Source: Candidatus Actinomarinales bacterium (lineage in GTDB: Bacteria > Actinomycetota > Acidimicrobiia > Actinomarinales > Actinomarinaceae). From it: a stretch of 41,127 bases of DNA. This document shows positions 24,092 to 33,185 of this stretch, piece after piece. Under the pieces are notes generated by a model that was not told the origin of the DNA, did not search any database, and was given only the letters and a program-made list of their open reading frames with translations. The position numbers and the translations under genes are program-made. The first letter of the stretch is position 1, and every line of letters starts with the position of its first letter. Where the stretch lies: NCBI GenBank assembly GCA_004214055.1, contig SGYT01000005.1, positions 1-41,127 on the forward strand, written 5' to 3'.

Positions 24092-26590
24092 TTAATCTTC
24101 TGTTTTTATTGGTATAAAAGCAGATATTTCCTCTTCCTTAGAGAGCTTCATAACTTTAACACCTTGGGCCGCTCTGCTCATTTGTTTTATTTGCTTTACT
24201 GCACATCTTATAGCGGTTCCTCCCGTACTCATAAGCATAACCTCTGTATCTTCATCTACAGACCTTGCGCCTATTAAATCTCCTTTGGTTTCTGTTACTT
24301 TTAGCGCTTTTACACCCATTCCTCCTCTTCCTGCTCTTCTAAACTCTTCTAGCTTTGTTCTCTTTCCATATCCCTTTGCAGTAATAAATAAAAGAGTTTC
24401 TTCTCTTGACGTAGAAGCACCAACAACTTTGTCTCCCTCTCTAAGCTTTATTCCCCTAACACCCATTGCTGTTCTACCTTGAGGTTTTAGGTTGGTTTCG
24501 TCAAACCTTATTGCCTGTCCTTTCTTTGAAACAAGTATTACGTCTTCTTTTCCAGATGTTGTTTTTACAGAAACAACCTTGTCTTCATCTTTGAGTTTTA
24601 TTGCTTGTAAAGATTTATAGTTTGAATCAAAATCTTTAAATGCTGACTTCTTAACCGTGCCTTTTTCAGTCATTATTAAAAGAAATTTCTCTGTTTCGTA
24701 GTCTCTTGTGTCAATTATTGCCTGAACCTTTTCGTCTTGACCCATTGAAAGAACGTTATGTATTAATGAACCTTTTGCTGTCCTTGTTGTTTTTGGAAGC
24801 TCGTGAGCTTTTGCTCTATATACTTTTCCTTGGTCTGTAAAGAACAGTAAATACGAGTGAACGGATGTTGATAAAAGATGTTCAATTACATCTTCGTCTG
24901 AAGAAGATGCTTTGACTCCTTTGCCCCCTCTTCCCTGTTTTTTATAAGAAGCGGAAGGAACAGACTTAACATAACCACCCGAAGAAACAGAAACAATTAT
25001 TTCTTCATCCTCAATAAGGTCTTCTATCTTGACCTCTCCTACGTCTGCTACTAGCCTTGATCTTCTTTCATCTCCAAATTTTTCAGTTATTGCTTCTAAC
25101 TCATCAATAAGAATTTTGTTTTGTTTTGCTCTGCTTTTTAGTATTGATGTAAGTTCTTTTATTATTTCTTTGAGTTCTTTTTTTTCTTCTTCTAGTTTTT
25201 CTTTTTCAAGAGCGGTTAGTCTTCGTAGGGGCATATCTAGTATGTGTGAAGCTTGTGTTTGAGATAATTTAAATTTCTTCATTAGAGATTTTCTTGCTAC
25301 GTCAACGTCTTTAGAAGCTTTAATTGTTTTTATAATTTGATCTATTTTGTTTAGAGCTAATAAAAGTCCTTCAACTATATGCAATCTCGATTTTGCTTTT
25401 TCAAGCCTGTGTTTTGTTCTTCTTTGAATAACATCTATCTGGTGTTTTATATAAAACCCTATAAGCTGTGGAACGGAGAGGACTTTTGGAACACCATCAA
25501 CGAGAGCAACTGAATTTACGGAGAACGAGTCTTGTAGTTGTGTTTGTTTAAATAATTGATTTAATACAACTTGAGGAACAGCGTCTCTTTTTAGTTCAAC
25601 GACAAGCCTTGTACCGTTTCTGTCACTGCTTTCATTTCTTAAGTCTGAAACTCCTGTTAGTTTTTTATCTTGTACTAAAGATGCTATTTTCTCCATTATT
25701 CGATCTATTGACGCCTGATATGGTAACTCCTTAACTACAATTGCAGATCTTCCTTTTCCTAGTTCTTCAACGTCGGCAACTGCTCTTAGTTTTATTGAGC
25801 CCCTTCCTTTTAATATTGCATCTTTTATTGTTGGGGTTTCAACGATTAATCCGCCGGTTGGAAAGTCTGGACCTTTAATTATCTTTAAGTAGTCGCGTGG
25901 TTTTGGGTCTTTTGTTTTTAATGTAAATTTAACTGCCTCGGTAATTTCTTGTAAGTTGTATGGTGGCATATTTGTCGCCATTGCTACAGCAATTCCTTCT
26001 GCTCCATTTATAAGTAGGTTTGGAAACCTTCCAGGTAGTACTTTTGGTTCTGTTGTTTCTCCAGAGTAATTTGGTTCAAAGTCAACAGTTTCCTCATCAA
26101 TCCCGTCAAGAAGCTGTGACGCCAATAAAGACATTCTAGATTCTGTATATCTCATTGCTGCTGGGGGGTCGTCTGGGGTTCCAAAGTTTCCTTGTGGCTC
26201 GATAAGCGGATATCTTGTACTGAAGTGTTGACCCAACCTTACAAGGGTTCCATAAATAGCTTCATTACCATGTGGGTGATAATTACCCATAACATCACCA
26301 ACAACTTTTGAGCATTTTCTAAATGGTCCAGTTGGTCTAATACCTGTCTCATACATTGAATAAAGAATTCTTCTTTGAACCGGCTTTAATCCGTCCTTTA
26401 CATCTGGAAGCGCTCTGGAAACAATAACCGACATTGCATAGTCTAGAAAAGATTTAGAAATTTCATCTTCTACAGCTATCGCTCCGTTTTGGACTACAGG
26501 TTTCTTTGCTACAGGTTTTTTTGCTACAGGTTTTTTTCTAGCTGTTTTCTTTGCTACAGGTTTTTTTCTAGCTGTTTTCTTTGCTGGCAT
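24092..26590 (-). CDS. gyrA: DNA gyrase subunit A
   Basis: SFLDYAMSVIVSRALPDVKDGLKPVQRRILYSMYE; RYTESRMS catalytic Tyr; QGRGGKG box; Lys/Ala-rich N-terminal extension. Confidence 0.97.
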   Translation of the reverse strand: MPAKKTARKKPVAKKTARKKPVAKKPVAKKPVVQNGAIAVEDEISKSFLDYAMSVIVSRALPDVKDGLKPVQRRILYSMYETGIRPTGPFRKCSKVVGDVMGNYHPHGNEAIYGTLVRLGQHFSTRYPLIEPQGNFGTPDDPPAAMRYTESRMSLLASQLLDGIDEETVDFEPNYSGETTEPKVLPGRFPNLLINGAEGIAVAMATNMPPYNLQEITEAVKFTLKTKDPKPRDYLKIIKGPDFPTGGLIVETPTIKDAILKGRGSIKLRAVADVEELGKGRSAIVVKELPYQASIDRIMEKIASLVQDKKLTGVSDLRNESSDRNGTRLVVELKRDAVPQVVLNQLFKQTQLQDSFSVNSVALVDGVPKVLSVPQLIGFYIKHQIDVIQRRTKHRLEKAKSRLHIVEGLLLALNKIDQIIKTIKASKDVDVARKSLMKKFKLSQTQASHILDMPLRRLTALEKEKLEEEKKELKEIIKELTSILKSRAKQNKILIDELEAITEKFGDERRSRLVADVGEVKIEDLIEDEEIIVSVSSGGYVKSVPSASYKKQGRGGKGVKASSSDEDVIEHLLSTSVHSYLLFFTDQGKVYRAKAHELPKTTRTAKGSLIHNVLSMGQDEKVQAIIDTRDYETEKFLLIMTEKGTVKKSAFKDFDSNYKSLQAIKLKDEDKVVSVKTTSGKEDVILVSKKGQAIRFDETNLKPQGRTAMGVRGIKLREGDKVVGASTSREETLLFITAKGYGKRTKLEEFRRAGRGGMGVKALKVTETKGDLIGARSVDEDTEVMLMSTGGTAIRCAVKQIKQMSRAAQGVKVMKLSKEEEISAFIPIKTED
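26521..26580. repeat. Perfect 30-bp tandem duplication inside gyrA 5' end
   Basis: ttgctacaggtttttttctagctgttttct repeated twice (26521-26550, 26551-26580). Confidence 0.97.
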
Positions 26591-28512
26591 TATACGTCCA
26601 AAAATCTAACGTCTTTTGCGTTTTGTTCAATAAATGTTTTTCTCTTTGAAACATCGTTACCCATGAGAATCTCGAACATGTTTGCTGCTTTAGCTTCTGC
26701 TGCTTTTCCATCAGCAATACTGACCTTTATTAGGCTTCTTGTTTCTGGATTCATTGCTGTGTCCCACAGCTCCCCGGCGTTCATCTCTCCTAGTCCTTTA
26801 AACCTGCTTATATCAAATTTTTTATTTTTATTTTCTTTCTTAAACCTCTCTAGGGCTTGGTCGTCTTTAAGATAGTTTATCGATCCAGAAGATTTCGCTC
26901 TATAAAGAGGGGGTTCAGCAATCCAAACCTTGCCTTCTTTAATAAGCCCAGGCATAAATTTAAAGAAAAATGTTAATAATAGTGTTCTTATATGGGCTCC
27001 ATCAACGTCAGCATCTGTTAAAAGAATTATCTTGTCGTACCTTGATTCTTCGCCTTTGTATTCAGCTTTTATTCCTGTACCAATAGCTTTTATAAGAGAG
27101 CTTATTTCTTCATTCTGTAGTGCTCTGTTTTCTGTAACTTTTTGTACGTTAATGATCTTTCCTCTTATTGGTAATATTGCTTGTGTTCTGGATTCTCTAG
27201 CCTGCTTCGCTGGGCCTGCTGCAGAATCTCCCTCAACTATAAATAATTCACTTTCACTCGGATTTGTAGAGGAGCAGTCTGCAAGCTTACCTGGAAGCCC
27301 AGATGTTTCTAAAATGCTTTTTCTTTTTGTAAGTTCTCTTGCTTTTTTAGCACTCATTCTCGCTTTTGCTGCTACAGCACATCTTTCTACAATAGCTCTT
27401 CCTTCTTTTGTGTTTTTAGATAACCATTTTGGCAGTTCTTTGTTTACTAAAACCTGCACTTTTGACTTCATTTCTGTATTTCCAAGTTTTGTTTTTGTTT
27501 GACCTTCGAATTGTGGTTCTTTTACCCTAACTGAGATTACCCCTGTTATTCCTTCCCTTATGTCATCACCCGTTAGTGAGATGTCTGAGTGTAGGTTTCT
27601 TGATTTTGCAAAATCATTAATTGCTTTTGTTATGGCTGTTCGTAAGCCCTCTTCATGGGTGCCCCCTTCCAGTGTGTGGATGTTGTTTGCAAAACTTTTA
27701 ATATTTACATCATCTTCATTTTTCCACTGAAGAGCTACTTCAATTTCTGAATCTTTACTTTGGTCGGAAAAGGATATTGTTTTTTCATGAAGGACTTCAA
27801 AACCATCATTTAAATAATCAACAAAATCAACCAAACCGCCTTTGTATAAAAACTTATCTTTTGTTGCTGGTTTTACTCTGTTGTCAACAAGAACAATTTT
27901 TAGTCCTTTGTTTAAAAATGCTGTTTGTCTTAACCTTTCTGATACAACGTTGTATTCGAACCTTTGTGTTTCTTCAAAGATTTCTGGGTCTGCTAGAAAA
28001 TTTATTTTTGTTCCTGTCTTTTTTGTAGCTTTTCCTTTTTTAATTTTTGACACAGGTTTGCCGAGATCAAAGTTTTGATTCCAAACAAATCCGTCTCTTT
28101 GTACTTCAGCTTTAACAAAGACTGAAAGAGCATTAACTACCGATATACCAACACCATGAAGCCCACCACTAACGCTGTAAGCTTCTGATTCAAACTTTCC
28201 TCCAGCGTGTAGTGTTGTTAAAACAGTTGTAAGTGCTGATTCTTTTGTTTTCGGTCTTGGTTTTACGGGTATTCCGCTCCCGTTGTCTGTAACAGTAACT
28301 GATCCGTTCTTTTCAAGACTGACTTCAATTGAATTACATCGTCCCGCCATTGCTTCGTCTACAGAATTGTCCACCACTTCCCAAATTAGGTGATGTAAAC
28401 CGTTTGGACCTGTTGATCCTATATACATAGCAGGTCTTTTTCGAACTGCTTCAAGCCCTTCTAAGACTTTTATGTCTTTAGAATCATACTTTTTTGAATC
28501 TTTTTTTGGCAC
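26590..28512 (-). CDS. gyrB: DNA gyrase subunit B
   Basis: VLEGLEAVRKRPAMYIGSTG; SGGLHGVGISVVNALS; EGDSAAGPAKQARESRTQAILPIRGKIINVQK. Confidence 0.98.
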   Translation of the reverse strand: MPKKDSKKYDSKDIKVLEGLEAVRKRPAMYIGSTGPNGLHHLIWEVVDNSVDEAMAGRCNSIEVSLEKNGSVTVTDNGSGIPVKPRPKTKESALTTVLTTLHAGGKFESEAYSVSGGLHGVGISVVNALSVFVKAEVQRDGFVWNQNFDLGKPVSKIKKGKATKKTGTKINFLADPEIFEETQRFEYNVVSERLRQTAFLNKGLKIVLVDNRVKPATKDKFLYKGGLVDFVDYLNDGFEVLHEKTISFSDQSKDSEIEVALQWKNEDDVNIKSFANNIHTLEGGTHEEGLRTAITKAINDFAKSRNLHSDISLTGDDIREGITGVISVRVKEPQFEGQTKTKLGNTEMKSKVQVLVNKELPKWLSKNTKEGRAIVERCAVAAKARMSAKKARELTKRKSILETSGLPGKLADCSSTNPSESELFIVEGDSAAGPAKQARESRTQAILPIRGKIINVQKVTENRALQNEEISSLIKAIGTGIKAEYKGEESRYDKIILLTDADVDGAHIRTLLLTFFFKFMPGLIKEGKVWIAEPPLYRAKSSGSINYLKDDQALERFKKENKNKKFDISRFKGLGEMNAGELWDTAMNPETRSLIKVSIADGKAAEAKAANMFEILMGNDVSKRKTFIEQNAKDVRFLDV

Positions 28513-28587
28513 GGATCTCCTAAGATACGCTTCTTTTTATGTTTTTTACAGCCCTAGCTGAACTCTTATTTTAGCCGAAATCCGTTG

Positions 28588-28875
28588 TTATTGTTGGTTA
28601 TTTTCGATTTGAACGTCCAACAAATTTAGCTTTATTTTTGTTTTTTTTTCAATATCGATCAATATTTTTTGTTCCTCGAGTTTAATTGAGTCCATTGCTC
28701 TTTTCGAGGTTGTATAAAGTGTTGCAACCTCACCCACAACAGGACCTGGGGTTGTTTCTTCAGACCATAAAAATTTATTCTTATCAAAATAGCTCTTTAT
28801 TTTTTTAGATTTAGAAAAGTCTATTCCTAAGCTGTTGTTTTCAACATTAATTTTTTCAGGTTTTTTGTTTTTCAC
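28588..28875 (-). CDS. Short DciA/DUF721-like protein (assignment mostly positional)
   Basis: Between dnaN and gyrB, 4-bp overlap with dnaN; GPVVGEVATLYTTSKRAMDSIKLEEQKILIDIEKKTKIKLNLLDVQI. Confidence 0.5.
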   Translation of the reverse strand: MKNKKPEKINVENNSLGIDFSKSKKIKSYFDKNKFLWSEETTPGPVVGEVATLYTTSKRAMDSIKLEEQKILIDIEKKTKIKLNLLDVQIENNQQ

Positions 28876-29987
28876 TGACTTGTTCTTACGGGCATTAATA
28901 AATATTTATAGTTTTCTACTTCTCCTTGAATAACAACTGGTTTTTCGTTGCCGGAAAATCTTATATAAACCGTTTCTCCGTCTAAAACTTCGATTCCTTG
29001 CATGAAATAATTTGGATTAAAAGACATCTCAAAACCAGAAAGGCTCTCAAGGTCAACCCCCAGAGTTTTTACAGCAACCTCTTCGTTTCCTCCGCCAATG
29101 TCTTTGTTAACTGTTGTTATCTTAAGGGTTTCGTTGTTTTCTAAAATAATTTTAACTGGAATAAAACCCTCAGCAACAACAGTTGCTCTGTCTAGGGATT
29201 CTAAAATTTCTGTTTTTTTAACCTCTATTGAGAACAAAGTCTCTTTTGGGAAAAGGTTTTCGTATTCTGGAAAACTTCCTTCAAGTTTCCTTAATGAGGC
29301 TGAAAATTTTTCATTATAGAAACAAATTTCTCTTTCGTTCGAGTTTATTTTTATTGTTTCGTCTGTGTCTTCAAAAACTCTTATTGTTTCGTTTAGTGCT
29401 CTATATGAAATTATACCTATATCTTTTATGGGAACTTCTGACAAACTGTGTGTTGCTAGCCTGTAGCTGTCTGTAGCAACTAGTTCTGTTTTGTTGTTTT
29501 TGTTATTAAAGTAAACCCCTGTTAAAACAGGTCTTCCTCCTTCTGGGGAACTTGCTATTCCTACTTTTTTAATTGACTCAAACAATTCTAAAGTTTCTAC
29601 TTCCTCTGTGTTCTCTTTTTTGTTTTCTTCAAGTATTGCTTCCGGGTATGTTTTTTCGTCTAGCTTCCTTAATTCAAAAGCCATCTTATTAATCTCTACC
29701 TTTAGTTCTGATCCTATGTCTGAAAACGTAGCTTCTCCTGTTGGTAGTTTCCTAACAATCTCTGACAAAACCCTTGCATTAACGAGTGTTTCGCCTTCCA
29801 CCTCCGTTTTGACTTCTGTTCTTGCTTTTAAAACAACATCTAAATCAGAACCGATAACCTCCAACACATCCCCTTTAGTTTTAAGATATAAACCCTGTAA
29901 AGAGGGTGTAGCGGGTCTCGGGTCTACAACCCTAGAAACAACGGAAACAACCTCTTTCAAGTCTTTTATTTTTATTTTAAATTTCAA
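28872..29987 (-). CDS. dnaN: DNA polymerase III sliding clamp beta
   Basis: TTG start; KDLKEVVSVVSRVVDPRPATPSLQGLYLKTKGDVLEVIGSDLDVV; C-terminal YKYLLMPVR. Confidence 0.96.
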   Translation of the reverse strand: MKFKIKIKDLKEVVSVVSRVVDPRPATPSLQGLYLKTKGDVLEVIGSDLDVVLKARTEVKTEVEGETLVNARVLSEIVRKLPTGEATFSDIGSELKVEINKMAFELRKLDEKTYPEAILEENKKENTEEVETLELFESIKKVGIASSPEGGRPVLTGVYFNNKNNKTELVATDSYRLATHSLSEVPIKDIGIISYRALNETIRVFEDTDETIKINSNEREICFYNEKFSASLRKLEGSFPEYENLFPKETLFSIEVKKTEILESLDRATVVAEGFIPVKIILENNETLKITTVNKDIGGGNEEVAVKTLGVDLESLSGFEMSFNPNYFMQGIEVLDGETVYIRFSGNEKPVVIQGEVENYKYLLMPVRTSQ

Positions 29988-30103
29988 TTTAATTCCTTAT
30001 AAGTTTAATAATAATAAAGGTGTTGAAAGTGTTTAAAACACAACAAAAGAACCCTTTTAAATGAAAAACAGTGTTTAAAACTTTAAACATATAAAACCAA
30101 CAA
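29988..30103. other. dnaA-dnaN intergenic region, candidate origin element with GTGTTTAAAAC repeats
   Basis: GTGTTTAAAAC at 30029-30039 and 30071-30081 (42 bp apart); palindrome GTGTTT-A-AAACAC; GTTTAAA-ac-TTTAAAC. Confidence 0.45.
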
Positions 30104-31417
30104 CTAAGAAGATCCAACTAAATTTATTTTATTGTCAAAAATGTTCATTTCTTTCAACAACAAAGTTGATTCTTTTGACCTTTTCAAACAAGATAAAACT
30201 GTTGAATGAGATCGTCCACCGAGAAAAATACCGATTTGAACAAGAGAAAGCTCCGTATGTTTTCTAAGCAAAGCAACGCAAAGATTTCGTGCCTCAGCAA
30301 CACCTGCGCTTCTGTTTTTAGAAACTATTAGTTTTTTATCTACCTGGTAAACGCCAGACACGTAATCCAAAATAAATTCCGGTGTCAAGAAAGAAACAAG
30401 GTTCTTTTTTGAATCTCCCAAAATATTTTTGATATATTCAGAGTTTCCAAGACCTGTTTGTTTATTGATAACCAAGTTGTTGATTATTCCGTTTATATCT
30501 CTAAAGCTATCAACCTCAACCTCAACAAGCTCTAGAATTTCACCTTTTGTTAACAAAACATCTTTAAAACTTTCATTTTTAAGTTTCAACATTTCTTCAA
30601 ACATTTTCTTATCTGGTTTTCCAATATCTGTAACCAAGCCGTTCAAAACTCTTGAAATAAGTCGTTCTGGAAAACCCAAAAGACTTTGTGGTTTTTGGTC
30701 TGAAACAAGAACAACGGCTTTTTCGTTGTTTAAAAAATAATTTATTGTATGAAAAAGCTCTTCAGAAACACCTTTTTTACCAACAAAAAATTGAATATCA
30801 TCAATTAAAAGAACATCTACCGATCTAATTTTATTTTTAAACAAATCAATATCCTGGTTCTTTATACCGCTTACATAAGACTCCAGAAAAGACTCGGAAT
30901 CTATATAGTAAGAAGAAAAACAAGACTCTTCCATTGTTTTCAACAGGTGGGTCTTACCAACACCTGGCTCACCATGAATAAAAAGAGGGTTAAACCTTTT
31001 TCCTGGATCTAAAACAACATTTTTTGCTGCTGTAACAGCAAGGTTGTTGGGAACACCAACCAAAAGATCATTAAAAACAGAAAGATTTGGAACTGGCTTA
31101 TCCTTTTTTACTTTTCCATCCACAGACCTTTCCTCAGAAGGTTCAGCGGCAGAAGGGGTGAAGGAATTTTCATTTTTAAGTTTTCTATCTAAGATAAAAA
31201 CACAGTCTTCAGAACCAGAAACGTCTTTGTAAACGCTTTTAATTTTCTTATAAAGCCTTTTTTCAATAGAGCTTTTAACAAACTCAGAATTTACAAATAA
31301 ATTTAGCTCTTTTTCTTTGTTTGTGCGAAAATCAACTTGATCCAACCAATACATGTCTGTCTTTGACAACTGCTCTTTTAGTATTTTTTCTTTAAAATCT
31401 ACAAGTTCTTGCTTCAT
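30104..31417 (-). CDS. dnaA: Chromosomal replication initiator DnaA
   Basis: GEPGVGKTHLL, VLLIDDIQFF, FPERLISRVLNGLV; domain IV SKNRSAGVAEARN and GGRSHSTVLSC. Confidence 0.96.
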   Translation of the reverse strand: MKQELVDFKEKILKEQLSKTDMYWLDQVDFRTNKEKELNLFVNSEFVKSSIEKRLYKKIKSVYKDVSGSEDCVFILDRKLKNENSFTPSAAEPSEERSVDGKVKKDKPVPNLSVFNDLLVGVPNNLAVTAAKNVVLDPGKRFNPLFIHGEPGVGKTHLLKTMEESCFSSYYIDSESFLESYVSGIKNQDIDLFKNKIRSVDVLLIDDIQFFVGKKGVSEELFHTINYFLNNEKAVVLVSDQKPQSLLGFPERLISRVLNGLVTDIGKPDKKMFEEMLKLKNESFKDVLLTKGEILELVEVEVDSFRDINGIINNLVINKQTGLGNSEYIKNILGDSKKNLVSFLTPEFILDYVSGVYQVDKKLIVSKNRSAGVAEARNLCVALLRKHTELSLVQIGIFLGGRSHSTVLSCLKRSKESTLLLKEMNIFDNKINLVGSS

Positions 31418-31689
31418 GCTTATAGTAATTTAATTTATTAGTAAAAAAAAACATAGAGTGCTAAAAACAAACTAAACAAAAAAAGAAAAAGTAATTTTAG
31501 AAAAAAAGCCTAAATTACTTAAGTTTTATTTGAAACAATCAACAAAAACAAGACCAAAAAAAATAGATTACAAAAGCTAGTTAATATACTTTTCGCGAAG
31601 CTAATTTATTTTTACCAAACACTCAAATAAATAATTTATTTACTTTGTTTAATTAATTATTTCATTTATTGTGAATACACAGGTAAAAA
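31418..31689. other. dnaA-rpmH intergenic region, possible oriC/AT-rich unwinding element
   Basis: Very AT-rich strand-switch region; AAGTAATTTTAG/CTAAATTACTT imperfect inverted repeat (31489-31520); palindrome AAATAAATaATTTATTT (31625-31641). Confidence 0.45.
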
Positions 31690-31824
31690 ATGAAAAGAAC
31701 TTATCAACCTAGTAACAGAAAAAGAAGCAGAAAACACGGTTTTAGAACAAGAATGCGCACCAGGGCGGGACGTGAAGTCCTTAAAAGACGAAGAAGCAAG
31801 GGTCGCAAAGTTCTTTCTGCATAA
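31690..31824 (+). CDS. rpmH: 50S ribosomal protein L34 (absent from ORF track)
   Basis: [44 protein letters not shown], 44 aa. Confidence 0.98.
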   Translation: MKRTYQPSNRKRSRKHGFRTRMRTRAGREVLKRRRSKGRKVLSA

Positions 31825-31828
31825 CTAG

Positions 31829-32152
31829 TTGGTAAATTTTACTACTTTTAAAAATAGCAAACATTTTTTAGACCTGAAAAGAGAAGAAAACTGTTTAACT
31901 GAACAAGGCTTAAGAGTTTACATAAAAGACAGCGAAAAAGAGCTGTCAAGGCTGGGGATAAGCATCCCCAAATCAGAAGCAAACGCAGTTAAGCGAAACA
32001 AATTTAGAAGAAAGATTAAAGAGGTAGTTAGAGGTTTAGAGGCAAAAAAAAGTTTTGATATATATATTGTTGGAACAAAAAAAGGTAGCAACCTTAAATA
32101 TAAAGAACTAAATAACATTATTGCATCTCACCCAAGACTAAAAAAGAATTGA
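31829..32152 (+). CDS. rnpA: Ribonuclease P protein component
   Basis: RLGISIPKSEANAVKRNKFRRKIKEVVR; position between rpmH and yidD. Confidence 0.92.
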   Translation: MVNFTTFKNSKHFLDLKREENCLTEQGLRVYIKDSEKELSRLGISIPKSEANAVKRNKFRRKIKEVVRGLEAKKSFDIYIVGTKKGSNLKYKELNNIIASHPRLKKN

Positions 32153-32361
32153 AGATTAGAAGTTTAATATTTTTAATATTTAGATCAATGCTAAGTTTTT
32201 TTGGCTTTGGTCAAGGAAACTGCATGTATTACCCAACCTGTTCTTCTGTTCTAAGCGAAGAAGTAAACGAAAATGGCTATATTAGAGCTTTACCTTTGGT
32301 TTTTCACAGGGTTTATATTTGTAATCCGATATATAGAAAATTTGGTAAAAATTGGCAATAA
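32149..32361 (+). CDS. yidD: Membrane protein insertion efficiency factor YidD
   Basis: GNCMYYPTCSSVLSEEVNENGYIRAL; overlaps rnpA by 4 bp. Confidence 0.93.
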   Translation: MKIRSLIFLIFRSMLSFFGFGQGNCMYYPTCSSVLSEEVNENGYIRALPLVFHRVYICNPIYRKFGKNWQ

Positions 32362-33185
32362 TAGAACCTTTCGCAGAAGCTATAGGATTCCTGCTTTCCT
32401 ATATATACGATTTTGGTGTCTCTTACGGCATATCAATAGTTGTATTGACAATAATTATTAACATTATAATTTTTCCTCTTACTTTAAGACAAACAAAATC
32501 TACAAAAAGAATGCAAGACGCCCAACCAGAACTTAAAAGGTTGCAAAAGCAATACAAAGACGACAAAGAAGAAATGAACAAAAAGGTCGCAGAATACTAT
32601 AAAGAAAAAGGAATAAACCCCCTTGGTTGCATTGTTCCGCTTTTAGTTCAAATGCCAGTTTGGTTTGCACTATTTAGGGTTTTAAGAGAGCCCCTTTTAT
32701 TTATACCAAAAGAAGCGAGCCTTTATTCGGCACTTGAAGATCCTCTAAGTGTTTTATATTTCAACATGGATTTACAAATTCCAGCATCGGCTATTAGTAA
32801 CTGGATGGAGAGGTTTCCATACATTATTTTAATATTATTAGTTGTAGGAACAGCACTAATACAACAAAACCAACTAACAAAGAAGCAAGGAAAGTCAAAC
32901 AACGCCCAACAACAACAAATGCAAATGATTGGAAAGGTTATGCCAATATTTTTTGGTTTTATATCCTGGACCCTTCCGTCTGGGTTGGTTGTTTATTTCT
33001 TAACGGGGAATATTTTTAGAATTGGACAACAAGCATTAATAGTTAAGCTTGAGGAAAATCAATCTGACAAAAGCAGTAAAGAAAACGGGAAAAAGAAAGA
33101 AAAAGATCTGGAAAACGAAGAAAACAATGAAGGACCTATAGTCAACGATTCTCGTAAAAAAAGAAAAAAAAGAAGGAGAAAATAA
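32352..33185 (+). CDS. yidC: Membrane protein insertase YidC
   Basis: GISIVVLTIIINIIIFPLTLRQTKSTKRMQDAQPELKRLQKQYKDD; NPLGCIVPLLVQMPVWFALFRVL. Confidence 0.96.
   Translation: MAIIEPFAEAIGFLLSYIYDFGVSYGISIVVLTIIINIIIFPLTLRQTKSTKRMQDAQPELKRLQKQYKDDKEEMNKKVAEYYKEKGINPLGCIVPLLVQMPVWFALFRVLREPLLFIPKEASLYSALEDPLSVLYFNMDLQIPASAISNWMERFPYIILILLVVGTALIQQNQLTKKQGKSNNAQQQQMQMIGKVMPIFFGFISWTLPSGLVVYFLTGNIFRIGQQALIVKLEENQSDKSSKENGKKKEKDLENEENNEGPIVNDSRKKRKKRRRK

Noticed and set aside
26249-26263. QRDR differences as acquired fluoroquinolone resistance
   Set aside because: Nothing indicates drug selection; more likely lineage-specific sequence, so reported only as predicted intrinsic insensitivity.
31699-31707. 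TTATCAACC as a DnaA box
   Set aside because: Part of the conserved rpmH coding for TYQP; two mismatches to TTATCCACA.
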